Below are positions 1 to 5,996 of a stretch of DNA of 14,965 nucleotides, one piece after another. Within the stretch, counting starts at the first letter, position 1; each line of letters starts with the position of its first letter. The notes under the pieces are model-generated. The model was not told the origin of the DNA. It made no database searches and worked only from the letters and a program-made list of their open reading frames with translations. This DNA is from Syntrophomonadaceae bacterium (GTDB taxonomy: Bacteria; Bacillota_D; Dethiobacteria; DTU022; UBA8154), in assembly GCA_007120815.1 (NCBI GenBank), contig SKMY01000253.1:1-14965 (forward strand). Direction: 5' to 3'. The translations under genes and the position numbers were made by a program.

Positions 1-6
1 AAGCAG

Positions 7-45
7 GGAAGCATGGGGAAGCATGGGGACGGTTCTCCTGCTTCC
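7..45. repeat. 10-bp tandem repeat running into an inverted copy of the REP-like element
   Basis: A 10-bp unit (GGAAGCATGG) occurs twice in tandem at 7-16 and 17-26. The second unit is the left end of a 29-bp element at 17-45 with 7-bp inverted ends, GGAAGCA (17-23) and TGCTTCC (39-45), around the core GGGGACGGTTCTCC. Its reverse complement differs by one base from the two direct copies at 113-141 and 150-178, so this copy is inverted relative to them. No protein gene is supported in 1-246. Confidence 0.85.
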
Positions 46-47
46 TT

Positions 48-75
48 TTAGAGCTTTCCCCTTAGAGCTTTCCCC
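48..75. repeat. Short 14-bp tandem repeat
   Basis: The unit TTAGAGCTTTCCCC is present twice without interruption (48-61 and 62-75), directly after the inverted REP-like copy. It ends in the same CCCCGTG-type sequence that closes the neighbouring elements, so it may be debris of the same repeat family. No function is visible. Confidence 0.8.
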
Positions 76-105
76 GTGTTTTCTTACTTTCCAACGCGTG
101 CCATC

Positions 106-179
106 CAATTAAGGAAGCAGGAGAACCGTCCCCGTGCTTCCTCAATTAAGGAAGCAGGAGAACCGTCCCCGTGCTTCCT
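106..179. repeat. Two perfect 37-bp tandem copies carrying the 29-bp REP-like element
   Basis: Bases 106-142 and 143-179 are identical. Each contains CAATTAA followed by the 29-bp element (113-141 and 150-178) with 7-bp inverted ends GGAAGCA and TGCTTCC around the core GAGAACCGTCCCC. Each element can fold into a hairpin, and the inverted copy at 17-45 could pair with either. The perfect identity suggests a recent duplication. From memory, elements with an ACCGTCCCC core are dispersed in several Clostridia genomes, sometimes near Y1/REP-associated transposases; that link cannot be verified here. Confidence 0.9.
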
Positions 180-180
180 T

Positions 181-195
181 CGTCCCCGTGCTTCC
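181..195. repeat. Partial copy of the REP-like element
   Basis: Bases 181-195 (CGTCCCCGTGCTTCC) repeat the last 15 bases of the 29-bp element that ends at 178. This is a third, truncated direct copy, leaving about 50 bp before motB. Confidence 0.8.
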
Positions 196-246
196 TTTAA
201 ACCGTGAAGGCCTGCGGACTTGCGGGCTTGAGGATGTGATCTCGGC

Positions 247-1035
247 GTGAGAAGAAATTCTCAAAAAAATAAAAAAATAAATGAGCCGCCCGGTGCTCCG
301 GCTTACATGAACACCTACGGCGACATGGTCACGCTGCTGCTGACTTTTTTCGTGCTGCTTTTCACCTTTTCTTCGCTGGATGTGCAGCGCTTCCACGAGG
401 TGATGTCCGCTATCCAACACTCTTTTATGGGGCGAACCGGTATCCTCGAAGGCACAACGGAACCTGCCGAAGAATCGGAAAGACTCGATCCCAAAGAGAT
501 GACCGCCCAAGATGTCACCACGGGCCTGGGAGAACGTGAACTGGCCTTGCTTGAAATAATGGAGCAGCTGGAGGAAACGTACGAAGAGGTCCGCACCTTT
601 CTCCAGGAAGCCGGCCTGGAAGATGAGGTTCAGATGCGCATCGAGGAGCGGGGTGTTATCCTTCAGCTGCCGGAGCGGATTCTTTTTGACAAAGGGCAGG
701 CGGTCATTAAAGGTGAGTTTATCCCGGTACTGGACATGATGGCGGAACTGCTCCAGCGGATTGACAACCAGATAATCGTGGAGGGGCACACCGACAACGT
801 GCCCATTACAACGCCGCGGTACCCGTCCAACTGGGAGCTTTCCGTTGACCGGGCAGTGAGTGTGGTACGCTACCTGTCGGAACAACATGAGTTAGACCCC
901 AGGCGGTTTCAAGCAACGGGGTACGGTGAATACCGGCCTATCGATACCAACGAAACTGCGGAAGGCAGGTCCCGGAACCGCAGGGTGATCATTGTTTTTT
1001 CCGTATTAATGATGGATGACCTGAACGATTTATAA
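247..1035 (+). CDS. motB: Flagellar motor stator protein MotB
   Basis: MotB pairs with MotA to form the ion-conducting stator and anchors it to peptidoglycan. The 262-residue product begins with a basic segment and then the family signature GAPAYMNTYGDMVTLLL, in which D26 is the expected ion-binding aspartate at the start of the single membrane helix (about residues 24-43). A charged linker with likely coiled coil follows (about 95-125). The C-terminal OmpA/MotB peptidoglycan-binding domain (about 135-255) shows EGHTDN at 179-184 and GRSRNRR near the end. The start is GTG. A GAGG 13 bases upstream is a distant ribosome site, so the start is only moderately certain. The usual partner gene motA is not in the window and would be expected upstream of the repeats. 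Sodium or proton specificity cannot be told from this sequence. Confidence 0.95.
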   Translation: MRRNSQKNKKINEPPGAPAYMNTYGDMVTLLLTFFVLLFTFSSLDVQRFHEVMSAIQHSFMGRTGILEGTTEPAEESERLDPKEMTAQDVTTGLGERELALLEIMEQLEETYEEVRTFLQEAGLEDEVQMRIEERGVILQLPERILFDKGQAVIKGEFIPVLDMMAELLQRIDNQIIVEGHTDNVPITTPRYPSNWELSVDRAVSVVRYLSEQHELDPRRFQATGYGEYRPIDTNETAEGRSRNRRVIIVFSVLMMDDLNDL

Positions 1036-1153
1036 AAAAATGTCGTAAAACCCTCCTTTTTTTCCAGAAATAAGCAGGGAATCTGCCACATCATGAAGAA
1101 ATAAATAAACAATTGGTGTGGAAGAATCCGTCAGTATAGTCGAGGTGACCTGG

Positions 1154-1666
1154 TTGGCTCCTAAGGGCAAGGAACAAAATAAAGAACCGGAAGAAATTCA
1201 AGAAAAAAAACCAAAACGGAAGATGATTCGGCTCATTTTTGTTCTGGTTTTTTTAATTGTCATTGTTCTGGTGGGCGGGTTTTTTGCTCTCCGGTTTGGA
1301 CTGGCCGATGGGCTGTTGGGCGGTGTTTTTGGTTCCTCGGAAACGGAAGAAGAAGCGTACAGGGAACCGACGTATACTTATGAAATGCCCGAAGTTGTCG
1401 TTAACCTTGCCGGCGAGCGGCGCCAGTTTTTGAGCGTTAAGTTCTACGTGGGGTACGATGATGCCGGCTTGACCGAAGAGCTGGAGCGGCGCAGGCCGGA
1501 AATACGTGATGCGGTGTTGAATATTTTGTGGGATAAGACGGCAGAAGAGATAAAAACTGTTCAGGGCAAGGAACAGCTGCGCCAGGAGCTGCTGGATACC
1601 ATTAACGGTATGCTGCGTCAGGGTGAGATTCGCGGGGTTTTTTTCTGGCATGTCATGATCCAGTAA
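1154..1666 (+). CDS. fliL: Flagellar basal body-associated protein FliL
   Basis: FliL is a single-pass inner-membrane protein that sits around the stator and supports torque under load. The product has a lysine- and glutamate-rich cytoplasmic tail (about residues 1-23), one strongly hydrophobic helix (about 25-47) and an extracytoplasmic domain with the family pattern YTYEMPEVVVNL and FLSVKFYVGY, ending in the typical short hydrophobic tail. I prefer a TTG start at 1154, giving 170 residues beginning MAPKGKEQNK, because GAGGTGA at 1142-1148 is a strong ribosome site 5 bases before it. An in-frame GTG at 1118 would add 12 residues but has no ribosome site. The 118-bp gap after motB carries no recognised element. 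Position between motB and the switch/export genes is usual for fliL. Confidence 0.9.
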   Translation: MAPKGKEQNKEPEEIQEKKPKRKMIRLIFVLVFLIVIVLVGGFFALRFGLADGLLGGVFGSSETEEEAYREPTYTYEMPEVVVNLAGERRQFLSVKFYVGYDDAGLTEELERRRPEIRDAVLNILWDKTAEEIKTVQGKEQLRQELLDTINGMLRQGEIRGVFFWHVMIQ

Positions 1667-1685
1667 ACGGATTTGGGGAGGACTT

Positions 1686-2225
1686 GTGTTGGCCGGACAC
1701 CTGAGCCAGAGCGAGATTGATGCGTTGTTAAAAAAAAATACTGAGGCCCGTCACTCCAATCCTGGAACCCCTGATGAGGGTGAGGAGAATAAAACAGAGA
1801 CTAACACGGCTCCACAGAAACAAAGTAAGCCCTTGGTCGAAAAGGTTGAGTTTTCTCCTCTAAACCAGCGCGGTAAAGTTTACGGCGCCAAACCCCGGTT
1901 TCAGTACTTTGATGACATTGAGCTGGTCATAAGCGGTGAGCTCGGCACCGCTGATCTTACCGTCCGGGACCTGTTAAAACTGAAAGAGGGTTCGGTCATT
2001 AAGCTCAACAAGATGGCGGGAGATAGTTCAAAAGTACTGGCCAACGAACAGTTCTTTGGCTTTGCCGAGGTCGTGGTTATCAACGATCGGTTTGGCTTGC
2101 GGGTGACGCATATCGGTCAAGAAGAGCGGAAAGGCGCATTTAGAGATAACCCGGAAAACCAGGCCGGCAAGAATGTTGTAGGTGATGATGCAAACAAACC
2201 TGACGGGACCCGGGAAGGGGAGTAA
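1686..2225 (+). CDS. fliN: FliN-like flagellar motor switch protein, first of two
   Basis: The C-terminal half (about residues 74-145) is a SpoA/FliN-type surface-presentation domain like that of the C-ring protein FliN. The N-terminus carries LSQSEIDALL (residues 6-15), the peptide that binds phosphorylated CheY in FliM and FliY. A low-complexity polar linker (about 18-48) and the segment VEKVEFSPLN, seen ahead of SpoA domains in FliN/FliY, join the two. At 179 residues it is longer than a typical FliN (about 110-140) because of the linker and an acidic tail after residue 150; there is no CheC domain, so it is not a full FliY. The start is GTG at 1686 or TTG at 1689; GGGGAGGA at 1675-1682 is better spaced for the TTG. 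It ends 2 bases before fliO. fliM would more usually be found here, but lies 11 kb downstream. Confidence 0.82.
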   Translation: MLAGHLSQSEIDALLKKNTEARHSNPGTPDEGEENKTETNTAPQKQSKPLVEKVEFSPLNQRGKVYGAKPRFQYFDDIELVISGELGTADLTVRDLLKLKEGSVIKLNKMAGDSSKVLANEQFFGFAEVVVINDRFGLRVTHIGQEERKGAFRDNPENQAGKNVVGDDANKPDGTREGE

Positions 2226-2227
2226 GC

Positions 2228-2581
2228 ATGGATAGTCTCATGGGGGCGTACCTTCGTCTTCTGGTCGCCTTTCCCCTGGTTATCATTCTGGCCTATTATG
2301 GACTACGATACCTGCTAAAAAATTTCGGTCCGGCTTTCAGCATGGGCCGCCGGGTACAGGTTGTCGAACGCACGGCGCTCAATGCCCGGACTTTTTTATA
2401 TGTAATCCGCGTGGGCAACAGCTACCTCCTGGTATGCGCGTCTCCTTCAGGGGTGAGCTTGCTGAAGGACCTGGGAGAGAATTGGGAGGAATCTTTTCCC
2501 GCTGACCTGCATGAGCCGGCCGCCGGGGAAAGGACGTTTTCCGAGCTGCTGTCCCGGATCAAGGAACGCAAACGGCGGTAA
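2228..2581 (+). CDS. fliO: Flagellar biosynthetic protein FliO
   Basis: FliO is a small membrane protein that helps assemble the FliP-FliQ-FliR export gate. The 117-residue product has one membrane helix (about residues 7-29) followed by a cytoplasmic domain with the family pattern GRRVQVVERTALNARTFLYVIRVGNSYLLV, in which a beta-rich core is followed by a basic tail (KERKRR). Start ATG with GGGGAG 5 bases upstream, 2 bases after the preceding stop. Sequence conservation in this family is weak; assignment rests on the pattern, the length and the place directly before fliP. Confidence 0.85.
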   Translation: MDSLMGAYLRLLVAFPLVIILAYYGLRYLLKNFGPAFSMGRRVQVVERTALNARTFLYVIRVGNSYLLVCASPSGVSLLKDLGENWEESFPADLHEPAAGERTFSELLSRIKERKRR

Positions 2582-2637
2582 AAAGAAGAAAAAATGACCC
2601 GGTGAAACTATTTTTTAAGCTGTGGGGAACTCATTAC

Positions 2638-3399
2638 ATGAATAAAACACCTTTGTATGTGTTGCTTTTAACCAGCTTAATTTTTTTCGGCTTTCACAAT
2701 GATGCTGCAGCTCAGCCGATCGTTCCCATTCCCGATATTAACCTGCAGGTGGGCACGGGAGATGAACCGGAACAACTGGTGGGAATGCTGCAGCTTTTAC
2801 TGTTACTGGCTGTGTTAAGCCTTGCCCCTGCTTTTCTCATCTTGATGACCTCTTTTACCCGGATTGTCATCGTGCTGGGATTTGTTCGAAATGCCCTGGC
2901 CACCCAGCAGATTCCCCCCAACCAGGTCGTTGTCGGCCTGGCTTTGTTTTTAACGTTTTTTGTCATGGCTCCGGTGTTTACCCAAATTAATGAAACGGCT
3001 ATAACACCTTACCTGGATGAAGAAATCCCCTTTGAAGAGGCTTTCGAGGCGGGGAGCAGGCCCCTGAGGGAATTTATGCTGAACAACACCCGGGAGAAAG
3101 ATCTGGCGCTGTTTATAGAAATTGGAGACCTGGAAGACCCGGAAGACCGCGAGGCCGTGGCCATGAGCGCACTGATTCCTGCATTTGTTCTCAGCGAACT
3201 AAAAACGGCGTTCCAAATGGGTTTTATCCTTTTTGTTCCTTTCTTGGTCATCGACATGGTCGTAGCCAGCGCCCTGATGTCCATGGGTATGTTTATGCTG
3301 CCGCCGGTTATTGTTTCTCTGCCTTTTAAAATACTGTTGTTTGTTCTGGTGGACGGCTGGTACCTGGTCGTTCAATCCCTTGTGGAAAGTTATACCTGA
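2638..3399 (+). CDS. fliP: Flagellar type III export gate protein FliP
   Basis: FliP forms the pentameric core of the membrane export channel. The preferred ATG at 2638 gives 253 residues starting with a signal peptide (MNKTPLYVLLL..., ending near AAAQP at about residue 26), as expected since FliP is one of the few export-gate proteins with a cleaved signal. The next stretch, QPIVPIPDINLQVG, is typical of the mature N-terminus. Membrane segments follow around residues 42-75 and 85-105, then a soluble loop with FMLNNTREKDLALF, and two C-terminal helices including the family region ELKTAFQMGFILFVPFLVID. A GTG at 2602 in frame would add 12 residues but has a poorer ribosome site; GGGGA lies 9 bases ahead of the ATG. 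Confidence 0.95.
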   Translation: MNKTPLYVLLLTSLIFFGFHNDAAAQPIVPIPDINLQVGTGDEPEQLVGMLQLLLLLAVLSLAPAFLILMTSFTRIVIVLGFVRNALATQQIPPNQVVVGLALFLTFFVMAPVFTQINETAITPYLDEEIPFEEAFEAGSRPLREFMLNNTREKDLALFIEIGDLEDPEDREAVAMSALIPAFVLSELKTAFQMGFILFVPFLVIDMVVASALMSMGMFMLPPVIVSLPFKILLFVLVDGWYLVVQSLVESYT

Positions 3400-3458
3400 T
3401 TGCTTTTGAAATTGGTTGATGGTACTGTGCCAAGGGCGCAAGCACCGGAAAGGGGAAA

Positions 3459-3728
3459 ATGATGACACCGGATTTTGTGTTGAGTGTTGCCCGGGAAGGT
3501 ATTTTGACCATTTTAATGGTGGCAGCGCCTATTTTGGGTGTGGGGTTGGGCGTCGGGTTAATGGTCAGCATATTCCAGGCCACCACCCAGATCCAGGAAC
3601 CAACCCTTGCTTTTGTGCCGAAAATCGCCGCGGTGATGCTCTCGCTGATTATTTTCGGGGGATGGATTATGCAGCGGGTAATGACCTTTACGCTGAACCT
3701 GTGGTCCGGCTTGGGAACGATGTTCTAG
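3459..3728 (+). CDS. fliQ: Flagellar type III export gate protein FliQ
   Basis: FliQ is a small hairpin membrane protein that wraps the FliP/FliR core of the export gate. The product is 89 residues, the standard family length, with two membrane helices (about 16-40 and 52-77) and the conserved loop FQATTQIQEPTLAFVPK between them. ATG occurs twice (3459 and 3462); the ribosome site AGGGGA at 3451-3456 fits the second slightly better, which changes the protein by one residue. It follows fliP after 59 bases. Confidence 0.95.
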   Translation: MMTPDFVLSVAREGILTILMVAAPILGVGLGVGLMVSIFQATTQIQEPTLAFVPKIAAVMLSLIIFGGWIMQRVMTFTLNLWSGLGTMF

Positions 3729-3839
3729 AAAAAATGGCGTTTCCGCTTCCCCGGTATCGGCTCCGGTTATCTTCGCGGAAAGCGCCGGGGCTTAAGTTCA
3801 AGCTTCCCGCCGGTTGACCTGCAAGGGAAGGTGATTAAC
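3729..3839. other. 111-bp GC-rich non-coding gap between fliQ and fliR
   Basis: This gap is larger than most in the cluster and holds no supported gene. It contains GC-rich pieces that could pair (CCGGGGCTT near 3784-3792 with AAGC and CCGCCGG further on) and a 14-base string TCTTCGCGGAAAGC (3770-3783) that also occurs at 5969-5982 before flhA. It may be a repeat remnant or a structured mRNA spacer. There is no clear terminator T-tract and transcription probably continues. Confidence 0.4.
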
Positions 3840-4616
3840 GTGTTAGAAGCGATGTTCATGAATTTTTGGTTTCCCTTCCTGCTAATCTTTGCCCGTGTTG
3901 CCGCTTTTATCGGGGTATTGCCTTTTTTTGCCTGGCGGGGTATACCGGTTATGGTTCGCGTTTTTTTTGCTTTTGTGCTCTCCATGTTGCTGGTATTTAG
4001 TTGGGATGGGCAGCTGGAACTGCCTTTGAACGATCTGGGACTGGTGATGCTCCTGGCCCGGGAAATCTTAACGGGAATCATCCTGGGTTTCTTAGTCTAC
4101 TTTTTCCTGGCGGTTTTTTTGATGTCGGGTCAATTTATGGACCACAAGGCCGGCTTGATGATGGCGGGCTCTTTTGACCCGCTATTTGGGGGGCAGGTGA
4201 CGATTTTAGGGCAGTTTTTTTACCTGCTGGCTGTTGTGTTTTACCTGACGGTAGACGGTCACCACATGCTGTTTTTGTCTCTGAGGGAAAGTTTCACCGT
4301 CGTACCCCTGGCTGGCCCCTTTGTCTCTTCTCTTGTCTTTTGGGAGATTGTGAAAACCTTCACGGTTTTGTTTTTGCTGGCCTTTCAAATCGCTGCACCC
4401 GTTGTCATTATCCTTTGGATGCTGGATATCGCCCTGGGGTTTCTTTCCAAAACGGTGCCCCAGATCCATGTTTTTATTGTGGGACTTCCTTTAAAAGTTG
4501 CCCTGGTTCTGTTTGTTTTTATGCTGCTTTTGCCCTTGATGGGCGGAGTCATGAGCGATGTTTTCGGCATGCTGTCCCGGGAATTTTTATTTATTATCGA
4601 GCACTGGTACGGTTAA
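3840..4616 (+). CDS. fliR: Flagellar type III export gate protein FliR
   Basis: FliR caps the FliP/FliQ helical assembly of the export channel. The 258-residue product is hydrophobic throughout, with membrane segments at about 8-28, 36-54, 67-92, 118-138, 162-193 and 205-232, and the family regions LIFARVAAFIGVLPFF near the N-terminus and QFMDHKAGLMMAGSFDP in the middle. I choose GTG at 3840 because AAGGTGA (3828-3834) is a good ribosome site 5 bases ahead; an in-frame GTG at 3831 would overlap that site and add three residues. flhB follows after 35 bases. Confidence 0.93.
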   Translation: MLEAMFMNFWFPFLLIFARVAAFIGVLPFFAWRGIPVMVRVFFAFVLSMLLVFSWDGQLELPLNDLGLVMLLAREILTGIILGFLVYFFLAVFLMSGQFMDHKAGLMMAGSFDPLFGGQVTILGQFFYLLAVVFYLTVDGHHMLFLSLRESFTVVPLAGPFVSSLVFWEIVKTFTVLFLLAFQIAAPVVIILWMLDIALGFLSKTVPQIHVFIVGLPLKVALVLFVFMLLLPLMGGVMSDVFGMLSREFLFIIEHWYG

Positions 4617-4651
4617 CCGTTGCAGCCAAAAAATGCGGGGGTATCGGATAG

Positions 4652-5833
4652 GTGGCTACACCTCTTGAACGTAAAAAACTGCATCAGTTCCTGGAGGCGG
4701 GGGAGTCCGCCAGGCTGAAAATACCGGCAAGCCGTTTAAACCTGCAGCTGTTTAACCAGCAGGAAGACAAAACGGAAGAAGCCACGCCCCACCGACGCAG
4801 AGAAGCCCGCAAGCGCGGCCAGGTCATGAAAAGCATGGAAATGAACTCTGCCGTTAACATGCTGGGTATGGTATTTTTCTTTGTCATATTTTGGCGTTAT
4901 TTTTATCAACACTTGACGGCCATGCTCACTCATTACCTGGGCAGTGTGTTACACACGGAAATTGATTTGACATCCATGGAGGCCATGGCCCGCTTTTCCC
5001 TGGAGCAGTACCTCATGCTCACCGCGCCTTTTTTGGCCGTCGCCCTTTTCCTGGGTCTGCTGGCCAATGTCATGCAGGTGGGTTTTCTGGTTTCCACCGA
5101 GGTGATCAAGCCCCAGGCAAAAAGGCTAAACCCGGTGGAGGGGTTTAAACGTATTTTTTCCCGTCGATCCCTCTTTGAAATGGTCAAAGCGGTCCTCAAG
5201 GTCGTTATCGTGGGTGCCGTGAGCTACCTTTTCCTTCGCAGTGAACTATCGTTTTTGCTGCTCCTTTTAGGCCAGGAGGTGGGCGTAGTCACAGCCCTTA
5301 CGGGCCGGGTCGTTATGGGCCTGGGCTTTCGGGTGGCAGGGGTATTTCTTTTCCTGGCCCTGCTGGACTTTATCTACCAGCGCTATGAACACAACAAAAA
5401 CTTGAAGATGAGCAGGCGGGAAGTGAAGGAAGAATACAAGCAGCTGGAGGGGGACCCCTATATTCGTTCCAGGCAGAGGGAACGGCAGCGGGCCATTTCC
5501 CAGGAGCGAAGCATTGCCCAGGTCCCTGAAGCCACCGTGGTGGTCACCAACCCTACCGAACTTGCCGTTGCTTTAAAATACAATGAAAAAGAGGATCACG
5601 CTCCCGTTGTTGTTGCCAAGGGCGCCGGATTGTTGGCTCAAAAAATCAGGGAGGTGGCCCGGGAACACGACGTGCCTGTTATTCAAAACCCACCGGTGGC
5701 CCGGGTCTTATTTGCCCAGGCTGAGCTGGGGGATGAAATTCCGGCTGATCTGTACCAGGCCGTTGCCGAGATTCTGGCCATGGTGTACCGGCTGCAGGAA
5801 AAAGGCCAGCGCAGGCGACGTTTGGGCGCGTAA
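4652..5833 (+). CDS. flhB: Flagellar type III export switch protein FlhB
   Basis: FlhB controls the change in export from rod/hook to filament proteins. The N-terminal signature EDKTEEATPHRRREARKRGQ (38-57) precedes four membrane segments (about 67-85, 120-145, 178-207, 222-242) and a cytoplasmic domain with EEYKQLEGDPYIRSRQRERQ (260-279). The autocleavage motif, almost always Asn-Pro-Thr-His, reads Asn-Pro-Thr-Glu here (N300-E303). Asn and Pro, the residues needed for the cleavage chemistry, are kept. The N-terminus is about 30 residues longer than usual before LQLF. Start GTG, with a GGGGG stretch 10 bases upstream. The C-terminal domain after the motif is of normal length and ends in a basic RRRR tail, so the gene looks intact. 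Confidence 0.95.
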   Translation: MATPLERKKLHQFLEAGESARLKIPASRLNLQLFNQQEDKTEEATPHRRREARKRGQVMKSMEMNSAVNMLGMVFFFVIFWRYFYQHLTAMLTHYLGSVLHTEIDLTSMEAMARFSLEQYLMLTAPFLAVALFLGLLANVMQVGFLVSTEVIKPQAKRLNPVEGFKRIFSRRSLFEMVKAVLKVVIVGAVSYLFLRSELSFLLLLLGQEVGVVTALTGRVVMGLGFRVAGVFLFLALLDFIYQRYEHNKNLKMSRREVKEEYKQLEGDPYIRSRQRERQRAISQERSIAQVPEATVVVTNPTELAVALKYNEKEDHAPVVVAKGAGLLAQKIREVAREHDVPVIQNPPVARVLFAQAELGDEIPADLYQAVAEILAMVYRLQEKGQRRRRLGA

Positions 5834-5996
5834 TTCTTCGGGATTTTCTTACCAATCTTTAAAAAACGTGGAGGAAAATGCTAAAAACTGTTGAACTTAC
5901 ATAAGGTGGCGGTGTTTTACTACTTCGCCGCTGGTTTTAGGCCGCGGCCCGGGGTGGCTTAATGCCGCTCTTCGCGGAAAGCAAGGGGGTAGCAGC
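5834..5996 (+). promoter_or_regulatory. Structured 163-bp leader between flhB and flhA with an 8-codon mini-ORF
   Basis: This is the longest gap inside the export-gate genes. GGAGG at 5870-5874 lies 3 bases before an ATG at 5878 that opens an 8-codon reading frame (MLKTVELT) ending at 5904. It is followed by a possible hairpin (GTGGCG 5906-5911 with CGCCGC 5926-5931, 14-base loop) and a perfect 10-base palindrome GGCCGCGGCC (5940-5949). The string TCTTCGCGGAAAGC at 5969-5982 also appears in the fliQ-fliR gap. GGGGG at 5985-5989 serves flhA. No promoter or known riboswitch was recognised; calling it a regulatory leader is inference. Confidence 0.35.

Noticed and set aside
106..179. CRISPR array possibility for the 37-bp tandem units
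   Set aside because: The units are back to back and identical, with no variable spacers and no cas genes; they are tandem REP-like elements.
142..888. Long minus-strand open frame of 248 codons opposite motB
   Set aside because: It runs through the repeats and the motB code in the opposite strand, has no ribosome site and no recognisable family; it is a shadow of the GC-rich motB frame.
1036..1153. Possible terminator after motB (CCCTCC followed by a T-run)
   Set aside because: No stable GC-rich stem precedes the T-run, and fliL follows as usual in the same operon.
3416..3817. 133-codon plus-strand frame covering fliQ in another frame
   Set aside because: fliQ at 3459-3728 is clearly the real gene with family features; the other frame is Cys/Gly/His-rich with no domain and poor start context.
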